Notes under the pieces: model-generated
The model's database searches: none
Told to the model about the DNA's origin: nothing
Seen by the model: only the letters and a program-made list of their open reading frames with translations
Position numbers and translations under genes: made by a program
Source of the DNA: Salininema proteolyticum
GTDB taxonomy: Bacteria > Actinomycetota > Actinomycetes > Mycobacteriales > Micromonosporaceae
Direction: 5' to 3'
Length of the DNA: 64,000 bases
Assembly (NCBI RefSeq): GCF_042685645.1
Contig: NZ_JBHUNX010000001.1
Span: 1,488,001-1,552,000 of the forward strand
In this document: positions 17,587 to 26,234 of the stretch, piece by piece
Layout of the letters: each line of letters begins with the position of its first letter
Position numbering within the stretch: position 1 is the first letter of the stretch

Positions 17587-18636
17587 TCAGACTCCGAGTT
17601 CCTGGAGGGTCGACACGTTGTTCAGCAGCGCGGCGGCCCCCTTGAGAAGAGGATAGGCCGTCAGGGCGCCGGTGCCCTCGCCGAGCCTCATGTCGAGGTC
17701 GAGCAGGGGCTCGAGGCCCAGGTGCTCGAGCCCGACCGTGGCGCCGGGCTCGGCCGAGCGGTGCCCGGCGACCATGTAGCCGACCGAGCGCGGCTGCAGG
17801 GCCTGGGCGGCGAGCGCGGCGGCCACGCAGTTGACGCCGTCGATGATGACCGGAACGCGGCGCGAGGCGGCGGTGAGGATGAGGCCGGTGATGGCGGCGT
17901 GCTCGAGGCCGCCCAAGGAGGCGAGCGTGGTGAGCGCGTCGCGGCCGGCGCCGTGGCGTTCCAGCGCCTTCGTGACGATCTCGGTCTTGAGCTTGAGCAG
18001 CTGGTCGTCGATGCCGGTGCCGCGCCCCGTGGTCTCGGCGGCGGTCTTCCCGGTGTAGGCGGCGATCAGCGCGGCGGCGGAGGTCGTGTTGGCGATTCCC
18101 ATGTCGCCGGGGATGATGACGTCGGCTCCCTTGTCGATGAGGTCGTCGGCGACCGAGGAGGCGAAGGAGAGGGAGACGGTGCACGTCTCGTTGGCCATGG
18201 CCGGTTCGAGGCTGAGGTCCTTGGTCGGCCCCTGGACGGGGGCACGCTCGACCCGGGTGGAAGGGGAGGACTCTCCGGAGACGCCGGCGTCGACGACGGT
18301 GACGGTGGCCCCGTAGACCTCGGCGAGGGCGTTGGCGCTGGCGCCCCCCTTGACGAAGTTCTCGAGCATGAGCCGCGTGATCGCCTGCGGCCACGGGGAG
18401 ACGCCCTGGGCGTGGACGCCGTGGTCTCCCGCGCAGATGACGGCGGCGGGGTTGACCGGGATGGGCGGCGGGCAGGCGCCGGCGACGGCGGCGAGGCGCG
18501 CTCCGAGCTCTTCGAGGCGGCCGAGCGCGCCCTGCGGTTTGGCCAGTTGGTCGTGGCGGCGTCGCGCCTCGGTACGGGCCTCCTCGTCGACGGGTTCTAT
18601 GGCTGCGCACAGCTGTCTGAGTTTCTCGATGCACAT
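17587..18636 (-). CDS. cobT: Nicotinate-nucleotide-dimethylbenzimidazole phosphoribosyltransferase (CobT)
   Basis: Makes alpha-ribazole phosphate from dimethylbenzimidazole. About 349 residues, the usual length. It shows KPQGALGRLEELG near the N-terminus, ICAGDHGVHAQGVSPWPQAI, IPGDMGIANTTSAAAL, VGYMVAGHRSAEPG and the C-terminal LGEGTGALTA with the catalytic Glu. The open frame reaches 18756, but the ATG at 18636 is chosen because upstream codons overlap the CobU fusion gene, which ends at 18644. Confidence 0.9.
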   Translation of the reverse strand: MCIEKLRQLCAAIEPVDEEARTEARRRHDQLAKPQGALGRLEELGARLAAVAGACPPPIPVNPAAVICAGDHGVHAQGVSPWPQAITRLMLENFVKGGASANALAEVYGATVTVVDAGVSGESSPSTRVERAPVQGPTKDLSLEPAMANETCTVSLSFASSVADDLIDKGADVIIPGDMGIANTTSAAALIAAYTGKTAAETTGRGTGIDDQLLKLKTEIVTKALERHGAGRDALTTLASLGGLEHAAITGLILTAASRRVPVIIDGVNCVAAALAAQALQPRSVGYMVAGHRSAEPGATVGLEHLGLEPLLDLDMRLGEGTGALTAYPLLKGAAALLNNVSTLQELGV

Positions 18637-18643
18637 GTTCGCG

Positions 18644-20248
18644 TCAGGTCCTTTCACGCAAGTGGCGGTTGACGGCCGCGGCGAGGGCGTCGCTGACGTC
18701 CTCAGTCCGCACGGCCAGGCGCAGGTGGCGACGGTCCAGACCGGGGAAGGTCTCACCCCGTCTCGGGGCGAATCCGTCGGCGATGAGGCGCTCCCGCAGA
18801 TCCGGAAGGGGGGAGCGAATCAGGAGGTAGTTGGCCGCGCCAGGCCATACCTCAAGCGCCGCAATGCCTTTCAATACGTTATAGAGGTATTCGCGGCGGG
18901 CCGCAACATCCTCGGCCCGGCCCCGTCTAGTCTGTTCGGCCCCGCACACGGCTATGAGCGCCTCGGCGGCGAGGGTGTTCACGCTCCACGGCTGCCGGAG
19001 TTCGCGCATGGTCGCGGCGACGGGTTCCGGAGCGGTCGCGTAGCCGGCCCGCAGCCCGGCGATGCCCCACATCTTGGTCATAGACCGGAGGGTCACCAGA
19101 CCCGGAAGGTCCCCCCGGGAGGCGAGTTCGTCCAGCTCGGGAAGGAAGTCGATGAACGCCTCGTCGACGACGACGGTCCTGCCGGGGCGAGTGAGGGCCT
19201 CCACGGCGGACACCGGGTCGAGCGCCCCGGTCGGGTTGTCGGGGCGGGTGAGGAGGACCAGATCGGCCGATTCCGGGACGTCTTCGGGACGCAGCGACCA
19301 GTCGCGCGGATCCCGGAAGACCCTCTCGACGGGCACCCCGCACCGCCGCAGGGCGGCCTCGCCCTCGGTGAACGTCGGATGCACGACTACCGCGCGATGC
19401 GGCCGCACCGCGCGCGCGACGAGTTCGAAGCCCTCGGCCGAACCGTTGAGCACCACGCACTCCGAAGGGGAGCGCCGGTGCCGCGCGGCGGCGGCGGCCT
19501 GGGCCCGGTCGACCTTCGGGTAGCCGTTGACCGACGGGAGGGCGCGGATGAGCCGTTCGGCCAACCACGGAGGAGGACCGGGCTCCACATTGACCGCCAG
19601 GTCGACGCAGCCGTCGGGCACTTGCGTGTCCCCGTGGTCGGCCAGCATCTCGTCGTCGGAGGGAGTCTCTTCGCCTACGGGCGGCGGTTCGACACCGCTC
19701 TCCCCGCCGCCGCGCGGCAGCGGGACGGCGCTGCCGTGGACGAGGAGCAGAGCCTCCGAGGCCGACTGGTTCACCAGCGTCGCCACCTCGCCGTGCAGAT
19801 CGACCCACGCGCGCGTGGGCGCGTCCAGCGGCAGGAGCCCCCATCCGGGCTGCCCGCCCACCGCGAACACCGGCCCCGGACGCGAAGCGGCGGCCCCGAT
19901 CCACGTCCGGGCCTCGGCGAGGATCTCCTTTCGCGCGGCCGTGTGGTCGCCCTCGCCCCACATGCCGCGCGCGTCCATCCGGGCGGTCATCCACCCGTCG
20001 AGGTCGTCGACGAGAACGGCCGAGGACGGGTCCAGAGTGTCCAGCGCCGCGGAGAGGTCCGCGGTCTCCACCGTCCGCCATGACGCCGGCCGTCTCGCGC
20101 GGTGCAGCTCGATGCGTTCGCGCATCTCCTCGTCGGCGGCCCGTCCCGTAGCCAGGTAGACGACGGGACGACCGGAGGCGCGTGCCAGCGACTCGGCGTG
20201 GGCGCTCTTGCCGGAGCGGGTCGCCCCGGAGATGTAGGTCAGCGTCAT
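18644..20248 (-). CDS. cobU: CobU / threonine-phosphate decarboxylase-type aminotransferase fusion
   Basis: Two enzymes in one 534-residue chain. Residues 1-180 are adenosylcobinamide kinase/guanylyltransferase: P-loop GATRSGKSAHA, VYLATGRAADEEM and the guanylylated-His segment ERIELHRARRP. After an acidic, proline-rich linker (about 180-215), residues 220-534 are a PLP-dependent class I/II aminotransferase of the CobC/CobD type. That part has NGSAEGFELVAR, LTRPDNPTGA, VVDEAFIDF and the PLP Lys in RSMTKMWGIAGLRAGY. The second half should make aminopropanol phosphate for the nucleotide loop. Both halves look complete. Confidence 0.85.
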   Translation of the reverse strand: MTLTYISGATRSGKSAHAESLARASGRPVVYLATGRAADEEMRERIELHRARRPASWRTVETADLSAALDTLDPSSAVLVDDLDGWMTARMDARGMWGEGDHTAARKEILAEARTWIGAAASRPGPVFAVGGQPGWGLLPLDAPTRAWVDLHGEVATLVNQSASEALLLVHGSAVPLPRGGGESGVEPPPVGEETPSDDEMLADHGDTQVPDGCVDLAVNVEPGPPPWLAERLIRALPSVNGYPKVDRAQAAAAARHRRSPSECVVLNGSAEGFELVARAVRPHRAVVVHPTFTEGEAALRRCGVPVERVFRDPRDWSLRPEDVPESADLVLLTRPDNPTGALDPVSAVEALTRPGRTVVVDEAFIDFLPELDELASRGDLPGLVTLRSMTKMWGIAGLRAGYATAPEPVAATMRELRQPWSVNTLAAEALIAVCGAEQTRRGRAEDVAARREYLYNVLKGIAALEVWPGAANYLLIRSPLPDLRERLIADGFAPRRGETFPGLDRRHLRLAVRTEDVSDALAAAVNRHLRERT

Positions 20249-20258
20249 GGCGATCCGA

Positions 20259-21170
20259 TCAGTGGCCGTGCGAGTGCGAGTGCGAGTGGCCGTGGTCGTG
20301 GTGGTGGTGACCGTGCGTGTGGTCGTCGTCCGGATGGAAGTGCAGCGTCTGCGGGGCGCCCACCTTGTCCTCGAAGCCCGGCAGCTTCGCCCGGTACAGG
20401 CACGTGTCGCAGTTGGCGTGCGCCTCGCCCTTCATCGCCTCGTCGGCGCGGGTCCACACCAGTCGCGCCACCGTCTCGGCGGGGCCGAAGTACTCGGCGT
20501 GGACGACCTCGACGTCCGGGTTGGACTCGGCCCACTCGTTCGCCTGGGCGCGGATGCGGCGCTCCAGGACCCCGGTGAACAGGAAGTACGGGGTCACGGC
20601 GATCTTCTTGGAGCCCAGGGCCCTGAGGCGGTCCAGCGTGGCCGGGACCGACGGGTCGGCGAGGCTGACGAACCCGGCCTGCACCTCGTGCCAGGAACGG
20701 CCCTCCCACAGCAGGCGGGCGACCTTGGCCAGGTCGGCGTTGGCGTCCGGGTCGGTCGTGCCGCGCCCGATCAGCGCCACGCCGGTCTGCTCGCGCTCAC
20801 CCTCCGGGACGGCTGCGGCGACCCTCTCGTCGACCGCCTCGACGAGCTCGGGGCGCACGCCCAGCGGCGAGGCGTAGGTGAACTTCAAACCGGGGTGCTG
20901 GCGCTGCTGCAGTTCGAGCGCGGCGGGGATGTCGCCCTTGGAGTGCCCCGCGCCGAGCAGCATGAGCGGCACGACGGTGATGTGGTCGACGCCGTCGGCG
21001 ACCGCCTGGGCGACGGTGTCGGTGATGGGCGGCGGGCACAGTTCCAGGAACCCCGTCTCCACCCGGACGTCCGGGCGGGCGGCCCGGACGGCCTCCACCA
21101 GCTTGTGGCACTCGGCCTGTCCCTCTTCGTCCACGGTTCCGTGTCCGACGATCATGACCATGTGGCTCAT
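20259..21170 (-). CDS. cbiX: Sirohydrochlorin chelatase family protein with His-rich tail (CbiX)
   Basis: 303 residues. Two CbiX-type halves are visible. The first has MVMIVGHGTVDEEG and VVPLMLLGAGHSKGDIP with the metal-binding His residues; the second has ALIGRGTTDPDAN and VTPYFLFTGVLERRI. It inserts cobalt into sirohydrochlorin early in the anaerobic-type route, or supplies metal. The C-terminus is a His/Asp-rich tail (about 20 residues, more than ten His) likely to hold cobalt or zinc. The ATG at 21170 overlaps the cobH stop by 4 bases. Confidence 0.85.
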   Translation of the reverse strand: MSHMVMIVGHGTVDEEGQAECHKLVEAVRAARPDVRVETGFLELCPPPITDTVAQAVADGVDHITVVPLMLLGAGHSKGDIPAALELQQRQHPGLKFTYASPLGVRPELVEAVDERVAAAVPEGEREQTGVALIGRGTTDPDANADLAKVARLLWEGRSWHEVQAGFVSLADPSVPATLDRLRALGSKKIAVTPYFLFTGVLERRIRAQANEWAESNPDVEVVHAEYFGPAETVARLVWTRADEAMKGEAHANCDTCLYRAKLPGFEDKVGAPQTLHFHPDDDHTHGHHHHDHGHSHSHSHGH

Positions 21171-21787
21171 TGATGAGCACCTTCCTTGTGCGAGCGGTCG
21201 ATATAGAGCAGTGCGTTCACGCACCCGGCGGCCACCGCTGAACCGCCGAGCTCGGACGTGTTGGAGACGGCCGGGAGTCCCGACTCCCGAAGGGCCGCTT
21301 TGGACTCGACGGCGCCGACGAAGCCGACCGGCAGGCCGACGACGAGCGCCGGGGCCTCCGCGTGGACGAGAACGGCCTCGAGGGCGGTGGGAGCGTTGCC
21401 CACGACCCAGACCGCGCCGGGGCCGGCCTTCGCGGCCGCCAGCCTCACGGCGGCGGCGCTGCGCGTGGTGCCCCACTCCTCGGCCAGGGCGGGGACCTCG
21501 GGCTCGGCCAGCGGCACGTACACCTCGGTGGAGGTGACCCCGGCGGCGACCATCCGGCTGTCGGCGACGATGGGAGCGCCGGACTCCAGCGCGTCCCAGG
21601 CGCCCGCGAGCGCCGCCTCGTCCATGGCCAGCTCGTCGGCGTAGCGGAAGTCGGCGGCGGAGTGAACGATCCGCTCGGTCACCGCGCGCGTCAGCGGCGG
21701 CAGGTGCGAGAGGTCGCGGCGCGCGCGCAGCCGGCGCATGCTCTCCACCTCGATCTCGTGGACGCGGGGGCGTCCCATGGTTCTCAT
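21167..21787 (-). CDS. cobH: Precorrin-8X methylmutase (CobH/CbiC)
   Basis: Moves the C11 methyl to C12, giving hydrogenobyrinate or cobyrinate. 206 residues, the normal size. ERIVHSAADFRYADEL carries the catalytic His, and IVADSRMVAAG plus GNAPTALEAV are further family motifs. Its ATG at 21787 overlaps the ferredoxin stop (ATGA), and its own stop overlaps cbiX. The longer open frame to 21949 only shadows the ferredoxin gene. Confidence 0.88.
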   Translation of the reverse strand: MRTMGRPRVHEIEVESMRRLRARRDLSHLPPLTRAVTERIVHSAADFRYADELAMDEAALAGAWDALESGAPIVADSRMVAAGVTSTEVYVPLAEPEVPALAEEWGTTRSAAAVRLAAAKAGPGAVWVVGNAPTALEAVLVHAEAPALVVGLPVGFVGAVESKAALRESGLPAVSNTSELGGSAVAAGCVNALLYIDRSHKEGAHQ

Positions 21788-21993
21788 GTCTCGATCTCCT
21801 TCAGGGGCTTGATCGCCTCGGCGGGGCAGACTTCGGCGCACTCGCCGCACCCGTCGCAGACCTCTTGCAGGATCGTCAGCGGCGGCTTCGGGCCGCCCAG
21901 CTCGATCCGCAGGCATTTCAGGTGGCAGGTGCGCAGGCACGCGCCGCACGCCGTGCAGGCGTCGGTGACGGTGAAGCGGTCCTCAATCCTCAT
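21784..21993 (-). CDS. Small 2x[4Fe-4S] ferredoxin
   Basis: 69 residues with two cluster motifs, CTACGACLRTC (residues 13-23) and CDGCGECAEVCP (about 46-57). One extra Cys follows each half. It sits between cobH and cbiG-cobJ with overlaps on both sides (4 and 11 bases), so it is part of the cobalamin operon. It may feed electrons to a reductive or ring-contraction step of the pathway; which one is inference. Confidence 0.85.
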   Translation of the reverse strand: MRIEDRFTVTDACTACGACLRTCHLKCLRIELGGPKPPLTILQEVCDGCGECAEVCPAEAIKPLKEIET

Positions 21994-23731
21994 GGCGGTC
22001 GCGGTATCCCCGGGGCGTGACCATGCGCCCGGCGATGTACCGGGTGCGCGAGTTGCCGACGAGGACGACGGTGGTCATGTGGACCTGCTCGACGTCCAAC
22101 TCGCCCAGCGTGGTCAGGAGGACCTCCTGGTTCGGGCGCTCGGCGTCCTTGACGATCCCGACGGGCGTGTCCGCGGAGCGCTCGGTCAGGAGGATCTCGC
22201 GGGCCTTGGACAGCTGCCAGTCGCGTCCGCGCGAGCGCGGGTTGTAGAAGGCGACGGCGAAGTCCCCCGCCGCGGCGGCGTGGAGCCGCCTCTCGATGAC
22301 CTCCCACGGGGTGAGGAGGTCGGACAGCGAGATGTGGCAGTGGTCGTGGCCGAAGGGGGCGCCGAGGATCGAGGAGGCGGCCAGCGAGGCGGTCACTCCG
22401 GGGACGGAGACGACGTCGATGTCGTCGCCGGTGATCTCCAGGGTCGGGGAGCCCATGGCGTAGACGCCGACGTCGCCGGAGCCGACCATGGCCACGGCGC
22501 GCCCCTCGCGGGCCAGTTCGAGGGCCCGCCGCGCGCGCTTCTCCTCCTCGCCCAGGGCGAAGCGCTCCACGGCGGTGCCGCGTCCGATCCACGGGGCGGC
22601 GGCGTCGAGGTAGGCGCCGTAGCCGAGGACGACCTCGGCCAGGCCCAGCTCGTGCTGGGCGCGCGGCGTGGTCAGGTCGTCGGCTCCGGGGCCGAGCGAG
22701 ATGAGCGCGAGCCGTCCGCGCGGGGCCCGGCGGGAGACGGCGACGGTGGCCATGGCGCTGCGGCGCTTGGGGACCACCAGTTCGTCCCCGTGCAGGAGCG
22801 CGGCGGCCTCGGAGACGGAGGGCGTTCCGACCGTCTGGGCGACCACCGCGGACGGGTTGGGGACGTCGGCCTCGTTCAGCTCTTCGGCGGAGTGGTAGAC
22901 GACCTCCCAGCCGCGTTGGACGGCGGCCTGGGTGATGCCCTCCTCGTCGGCTTTGACGTCGATGCTCGCCACGCCCGCGACCGAGGCGGGGGACAGGCCG
23001 GCCTCGGCGAGCGTCTCGTCGATGAGTTTCCCGACCTCTTCGGCGGAGACGCCGCGCGAGGAGCCGATACCCAGGTGGAGGCTGGGCGGGCGCAGGAAGA
23101 CGGCGGGTGAGGAGGCGTCGCGGACGCGGTCGGAGACCACGAGCGCGGGGGCGTCGGCGTCGTCGGTGAGGTCGTAGGGGAGGGCCCCGGTGGGCCAGGC
23201 GGTCTCGCGCTCCAGGCGGACGGATCCGCCGGAGACGAGGTGCCCGCCGAGGGCGGCGATGTCGCCTTCGGCCTTGAGCCCCAGTTCCCCGCCGAGCTCG
23301 CCGAGGTTCGGCAGTCCGGCGTTCTCCGAGGCGGTCGTGATGACCGGTTCCACGGCGAGGAAACGCGCCACGCGCCCGGCCAGCTGGTTGGCTCCGCCCT
23401 CGTGCCCGCCGACCAGTGCGATCGCGTGGCGTCCGGTGTCGTCGACGCAGACCACGCCCGGATCATCCTGTTTGGACCCCAGGTGCGGGGCGAGGAGGCG
23501 CACGGCGGCCCCGGCGGCCATGACCATGACGATCCGGCCGCTGGAGGGCCAGTGTTCGGCCAGGGCCTCGGACGGCCTGCCCTCGGCGAAGGCGCCCCCG
23601 AGGCTCTCGGCCAGGCGCGCGCCGAGCGCCCGCCCGGCGGCGGTGGCCGCGATGACGGTGACGCGGTGCGGGTCTCGCCCGCTTCGGTTCGGCGCGTCGG
23701 CGGTTCGGTGGTCGTGAGTGTGTGTGCTCAA
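21983..23731 (-). CDS. cobJ: CbiG-CobJ fusion: precorrin-5A hydrolase / precorrin-3B C17-methyltransferase
   Basis: 582 residues. The N-terminal 325 residues are CbiG, which opens the delta-lactone and releases acetaldehyde: RIVMVMAAGAAVRLLAP, ALVGGHEGGANQLA, LHLGIGSSRGVSAEEV and a C-terminal CbiG domain. The rest is CobJ, a SAM-dependent tetrapyrrole methylase: LISLGPGADDLTTPRA, VGSGDVGVYAMGSP, VPGVTASLAASSILGAP and VVLVGNSRTRYI. The TTG start at 23731 is chosen because AGGAGA lies about 10 bases upstream and it gives a 4-base overlap (TTGA) with cobL. Later in-frame ATGs would cut into CbiG. Confidence 0.85.
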   Translation of the reverse strand: MSTHTHDHRTADAPNRSGRDPHRVTVIAATAAGRALGARLAESLGGAFAEGRPSEALAEHWPSSGRIVMVMAAGAAVRLLAPHLGSKQDDPGVVCVDDTGRHAIALVGGHEGGANQLAGRVARFLAVEPVITTASENAGLPNLGELGGELGLKAEGDIAALGGHLVSGGSVRLERETAWPTGALPYDLTDDADAPALVVSDRVRDASSPAVFLRPPSLHLGIGSSRGVSAEEVGKLIDETLAEAGLSPASVAGVASIDVKADEEGITQAAVQRGWEVVYHSAEELNEADVPNPSAVVAQTVGTPSVSEAAALLHGDELVVPKRRSAMATVAVSRRAPRGRLALISLGPGADDLTTPRAQHELGLAEVVLGYGAYLDAAAPWIGRGTAVERFALGEEEKRARRALELAREGRAVAMVGSGDVGVYAMGSPTLEITGDDIDVVSVPGVTASLAASSILGAPFGHDHCHISLSDLLTPWEVIERRLHAAAAGDFAVAFYNPRSRGRDWQLSKAREILLTERSADTPVGIVKDAERPNQEVLLTTLGELDVEQVHMTTVVLVGNSRTRYIAGRMVTPRGYRDRHED

Positions 23732-24927
23732 GGTGTTCGTTCTCCTGTAATGAGGAAGACCGGGTTCTCCGGGGCGAGTCGGTGGCCGCCGGCCAGCGGG
23801 GCCAGCCGGTTGACCGACAGTTGGACGGTGTCGGCGTCCCATCCGAGGTCCGAGACCTGCTGGTGGGCCTCGGCGACGCGTTCGACGGTGGCCAGGGCGA
23901 CGACGATCCGCTCCACCTCCCTCTCGGCGAGGTGGGCGATGATCGAGTGGAGGTCGAGTCCCCCTCCGCCGACGAAGGCCGCGTCGGCGGTCGGCAGTCC
24001 GGGCAGGACCTCCAGAGCGTGGCCCGTCTTGAGCCCCAGGTGGACTCCGTGCTCGGCGGCGTTGGCGCGCGTGCGGTCGACCTGTTCGGGGTCCCTGTCG
24101 AAGGCGATGACGCCCGCGCCCAGGTGAGCAGCCTCGACGGCCACGGACCCCGATCCGCACCCGATGTCCCACAAGAGCCTGCCGGGCCCCGGGGCGAGGT
24201 GGGCGAGCGCGAGGGCCCGCACGGACGGCTTGGTGATCTGGCCGTCGCGGTGGACGAAGTCGGTGACCGGGCGCCCCCACGGCCGCGAGGCGGCGGTGTG
24301 CGCGAGCGTGCTCTTCCGCGACTCGTCCTGGCGCAGGAAGACGAGGACGTTCGGGTCGGCGTACGGGCCGGTGGCCGACAGCAGCTCCTTCTCGACGATC
24401 CGCTCGTCGGGGTGGCCGAGCCGTTCGACGACGGCGATCGTCCCCTCGTCGGCCCCGGCGGCGACCAACTCGCGCACGAAGTGGTCGGGCCCGTGCTCGG
24501 GGGAGGTCAGCACGGCGGTCTTCGGGTTGCGCAGCAGCGCCGCGAGCGCGGGGCGAGGGGAGCGCCCGTGGGCGGAGACGACCACGGCGTCCTCCCAGGA
24601 CAGTCCGAGCGCGGCGAAGGCGGCGGCGATGGAGGACACGGCGGGTCTGACGTCCAGCAGGTGGGGTCCGAAGCGCTCGCCCAGGGAGCGGACGACGCCG
24701 AACCAGCCGGGGTCGCCCGAAGCGAGCACGACGGCGTGCCCGTCGCTTTCTTCGATCTCGTCGCAGACGGCGTCCATGCTCGTGGTGATCGCCAGTGTGG
24801 CGACGCCTTCCGGGGCGAAGCGCTCCAGGTGCCGCTTGCCGGCGACGATGACGGAGGCGTCGCCGGGCACCGGCGCGGCCGGGACGCCGTCGTAACCGAC
24901 GCCGATGACGGTGAGGCGTTCGATCAT
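23728..24927 (-). CDS. cobL: Precorrin-6Y C5,15-methyltransferase (decarboxylating), CobL (CbiE-CbiT)
   Basis: 399 residues. The CbiE half (about 1-200) begins LTVIGVGYDGVP and contains VLASGDPGWFGV and VVVSAHGRSP. The CbiT half (about 225-399) has the SAM motif WDIGCGSGSVAVEAA and AFVGGGGLDL. The fused arrangement methylates C5 and C15 and removes the C12 acetate carboxylate. The ATG at 24927 overlaps the cbiD stop by 4 bases. Confidence 0.9.
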   Translation of the reverse strand: MIERLTVIGVGYDGVPAAPVPGDASVIVAGKRHLERFAPEGVATLAITTSMDAVCDEIEESDGHAVVLASGDPGWFGVVRSLGERFGPHLLDVRPAVSSIAAAFAALGLSWEDAVVVSAHGRSPRPALAALLRNPKTAVLTSPEHGPDHFVRELVAAGADEGTIAVVERLGHPDERIVEKELLSATGPYADPNVLVFLRQDESRKSTLAHTAASRPWGRPVTDFVHRDGQITKPSVRALALAHLAPGPGRLLWDIGCGSGSVAVEAAHLGAGVIAFDRDPEQVDRTRANAAEHGVHLGLKTGHALEVLPGLPTADAAFVGGGGLDLHSIIAHLAEREVERIVVALATVERVAEAHQQVSDLGWDADTVQLSVNRLAPLAGGHRLAPENPVFLITGERTP

Positions 24928-26234
24928 GCCGTCGACCTCCTCAACCGTCCGTAGTCGCCGTCGGCGTCGCCGACGTGCCGCCAGGCGCGGGCCGACCAGG
25001 CGACCGGTTCGAGGCTGTCGAAGTCGACCATGACGGCGGCGGTGTCGACGTCGCCGCCGTGGTGTTTGGCCCAGCCGGCGAGGTTGGCCGCGACGTCGTC
25101 GCACAGCGCGTCCCCGGCCGTCTCCAGCAACCCGTCGGCCTTCCACAGCTCGTAGGCGTGGCGTCCGGTGTTGGCGGCGGCGACCTCGTCGGTCAGTTCC
25201 GGCGAGCCGCCCACGCGCGAGGTGACCTCTGAGAGGTAGCCGGTGTCGACGCGAGAGCGCGTGTAGTGGGTCATCATGACGCCCGACCCGAGTTTGGCGA
25301 GCTTTCCGGCCATGCCGACGAACATGAGCCGCCCCAGGCCCTTCTCGACGCAGCGCTCGACCGCCGCGCCGGTGAAGTCGCCGACCTCGACGAAGCAGCC
25401 CTCGTCGAGCCCGGGCAGCAGGCGCATGGCCCCGCGTTCGGTGCGCCCGCCGGTGGTCAGCACGCAGCTCGGCATGTTCCGCGCGGACATGACGTCCACG
25501 GCTTGCAGGACCGAGGCCCGCCATGAAGCGGTCGAGAAGGGACGGACGATGCCGGTGGTGCCGAGCACGGAGATGCCGCCGAGGATGCCCAGTCGGGCGT
25601 TGGTGGTCCGCTTGGCCATCCGCTCGCCCTCTGGGACGGAGACGACCACGTCGAAGCCCTGGCCCTCGTAGGGGTTGACGACCTCTTCCAGCGCGATGCG
25701 GATCATCTGGCGCGGCGTGCCGTTGATGGCGGGCCCGCCGATCTCCAGGCCGAGACCGGGCCGGGTCACCTGGCCGACGCCGGGCCCGCCGTAGATGTGC
25801 ACGCCCGGGTCGGCCGAGCGCGAGACGGTGGCGGTGAGGTGGGCGCCGTTGGTGACGTCGGGGTCGTCCCCGGCGTCCTTGACGACGACGGCCTCGGCGG
25901 TGTCCTCGTCGAGGAAGTCGCAGCGCTCCACCGCGAACTGGTGGCGGCGCCCGGCCGGCAGCCAGATGTCGGAGAGCGTGCGCGGCACCCCGGATACCAG
26001 CGCGAGCGCGGCGGCCTTGGCCGCGGCGGTGGCGCAGGCGCCGGTGGTGAACCCCTCGCGCAGTTTCTTGGCGTCGCGCGCCTTGGCGGTGCGCGGCAGG
26101 TCGGGTTCGACCAGATCCCGGTCCTTGACCGGGGGCCGGCTGGCGCGGTCGGCGTGGACGGGGCCGGAGGTGGCGCGGCTGGGGAGCCGTGACGGGAGCG
26201 AACGCCGGCGGGCGGCGCCCTGTCCTTCAGCCAT
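24924..26234 (-). CDS. cbiD: Cobalt-precorrin-5B C1-methyltransferase (CbiD)
   Basis: 436 residues. Family motifs are LREGFTTGACATAAAKAA (about residues 58-75), YGGPGVGQVTRPGL, INGTPRQMI and LGGISVLGTTGIVRPF. About 50 residues of basic, Pro/Ser-rich sequence precede the conserved start. Overlaps with cobL (4 bases) and cobM (8 bases) show translational coupling. CbiD belongs to the early-cobalt (anaerobic) route, where it acts after CbiG. Confidence 0.88.
   Translation of the reverse strand: MAEGQGAARRRSLPSRLPSRATSGPVHADRASRPPVKDRDLVEPDLPRTAKARDAKKLREGFTTGACATAAAKAAALALVSGVPRTLSDIWLPAGRRHQFAVERCDFLDEDTAEAVVVKDAGDDPDVTNGAHLTATVSRSADPGVHIYGGPGVGQVTRPGLGLEIGGPAINGTPRQMIRIALEEVVNPYEGQGFDVVVSVPEGERMAKRTTNARLGILGGISVLGTTGIVRPFSTASWRASVLQAVDVMSARNMPSCVLTTGGRTERGAMRLLPGLDEGCFVEVGDFTGAAVERCVEKGLGRLMFVGMAGKLAKLGSGVMMTHYTRSRVDTGYLSEVTSRVGGSPELTDEVAAANTGRHAYELWKADGLLETAGDALCDDVAANLAGWAKHHGGDVDTAAVMVDFDSLEPVAWSARAWRHVGDADGDYGRLRRSTA

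Noticed and set aside
20262..20330. CA/GT-rich simple repeat
   Set aside because: It encodes the His-rich tail of the CbiX protein; codon repetition explains it.
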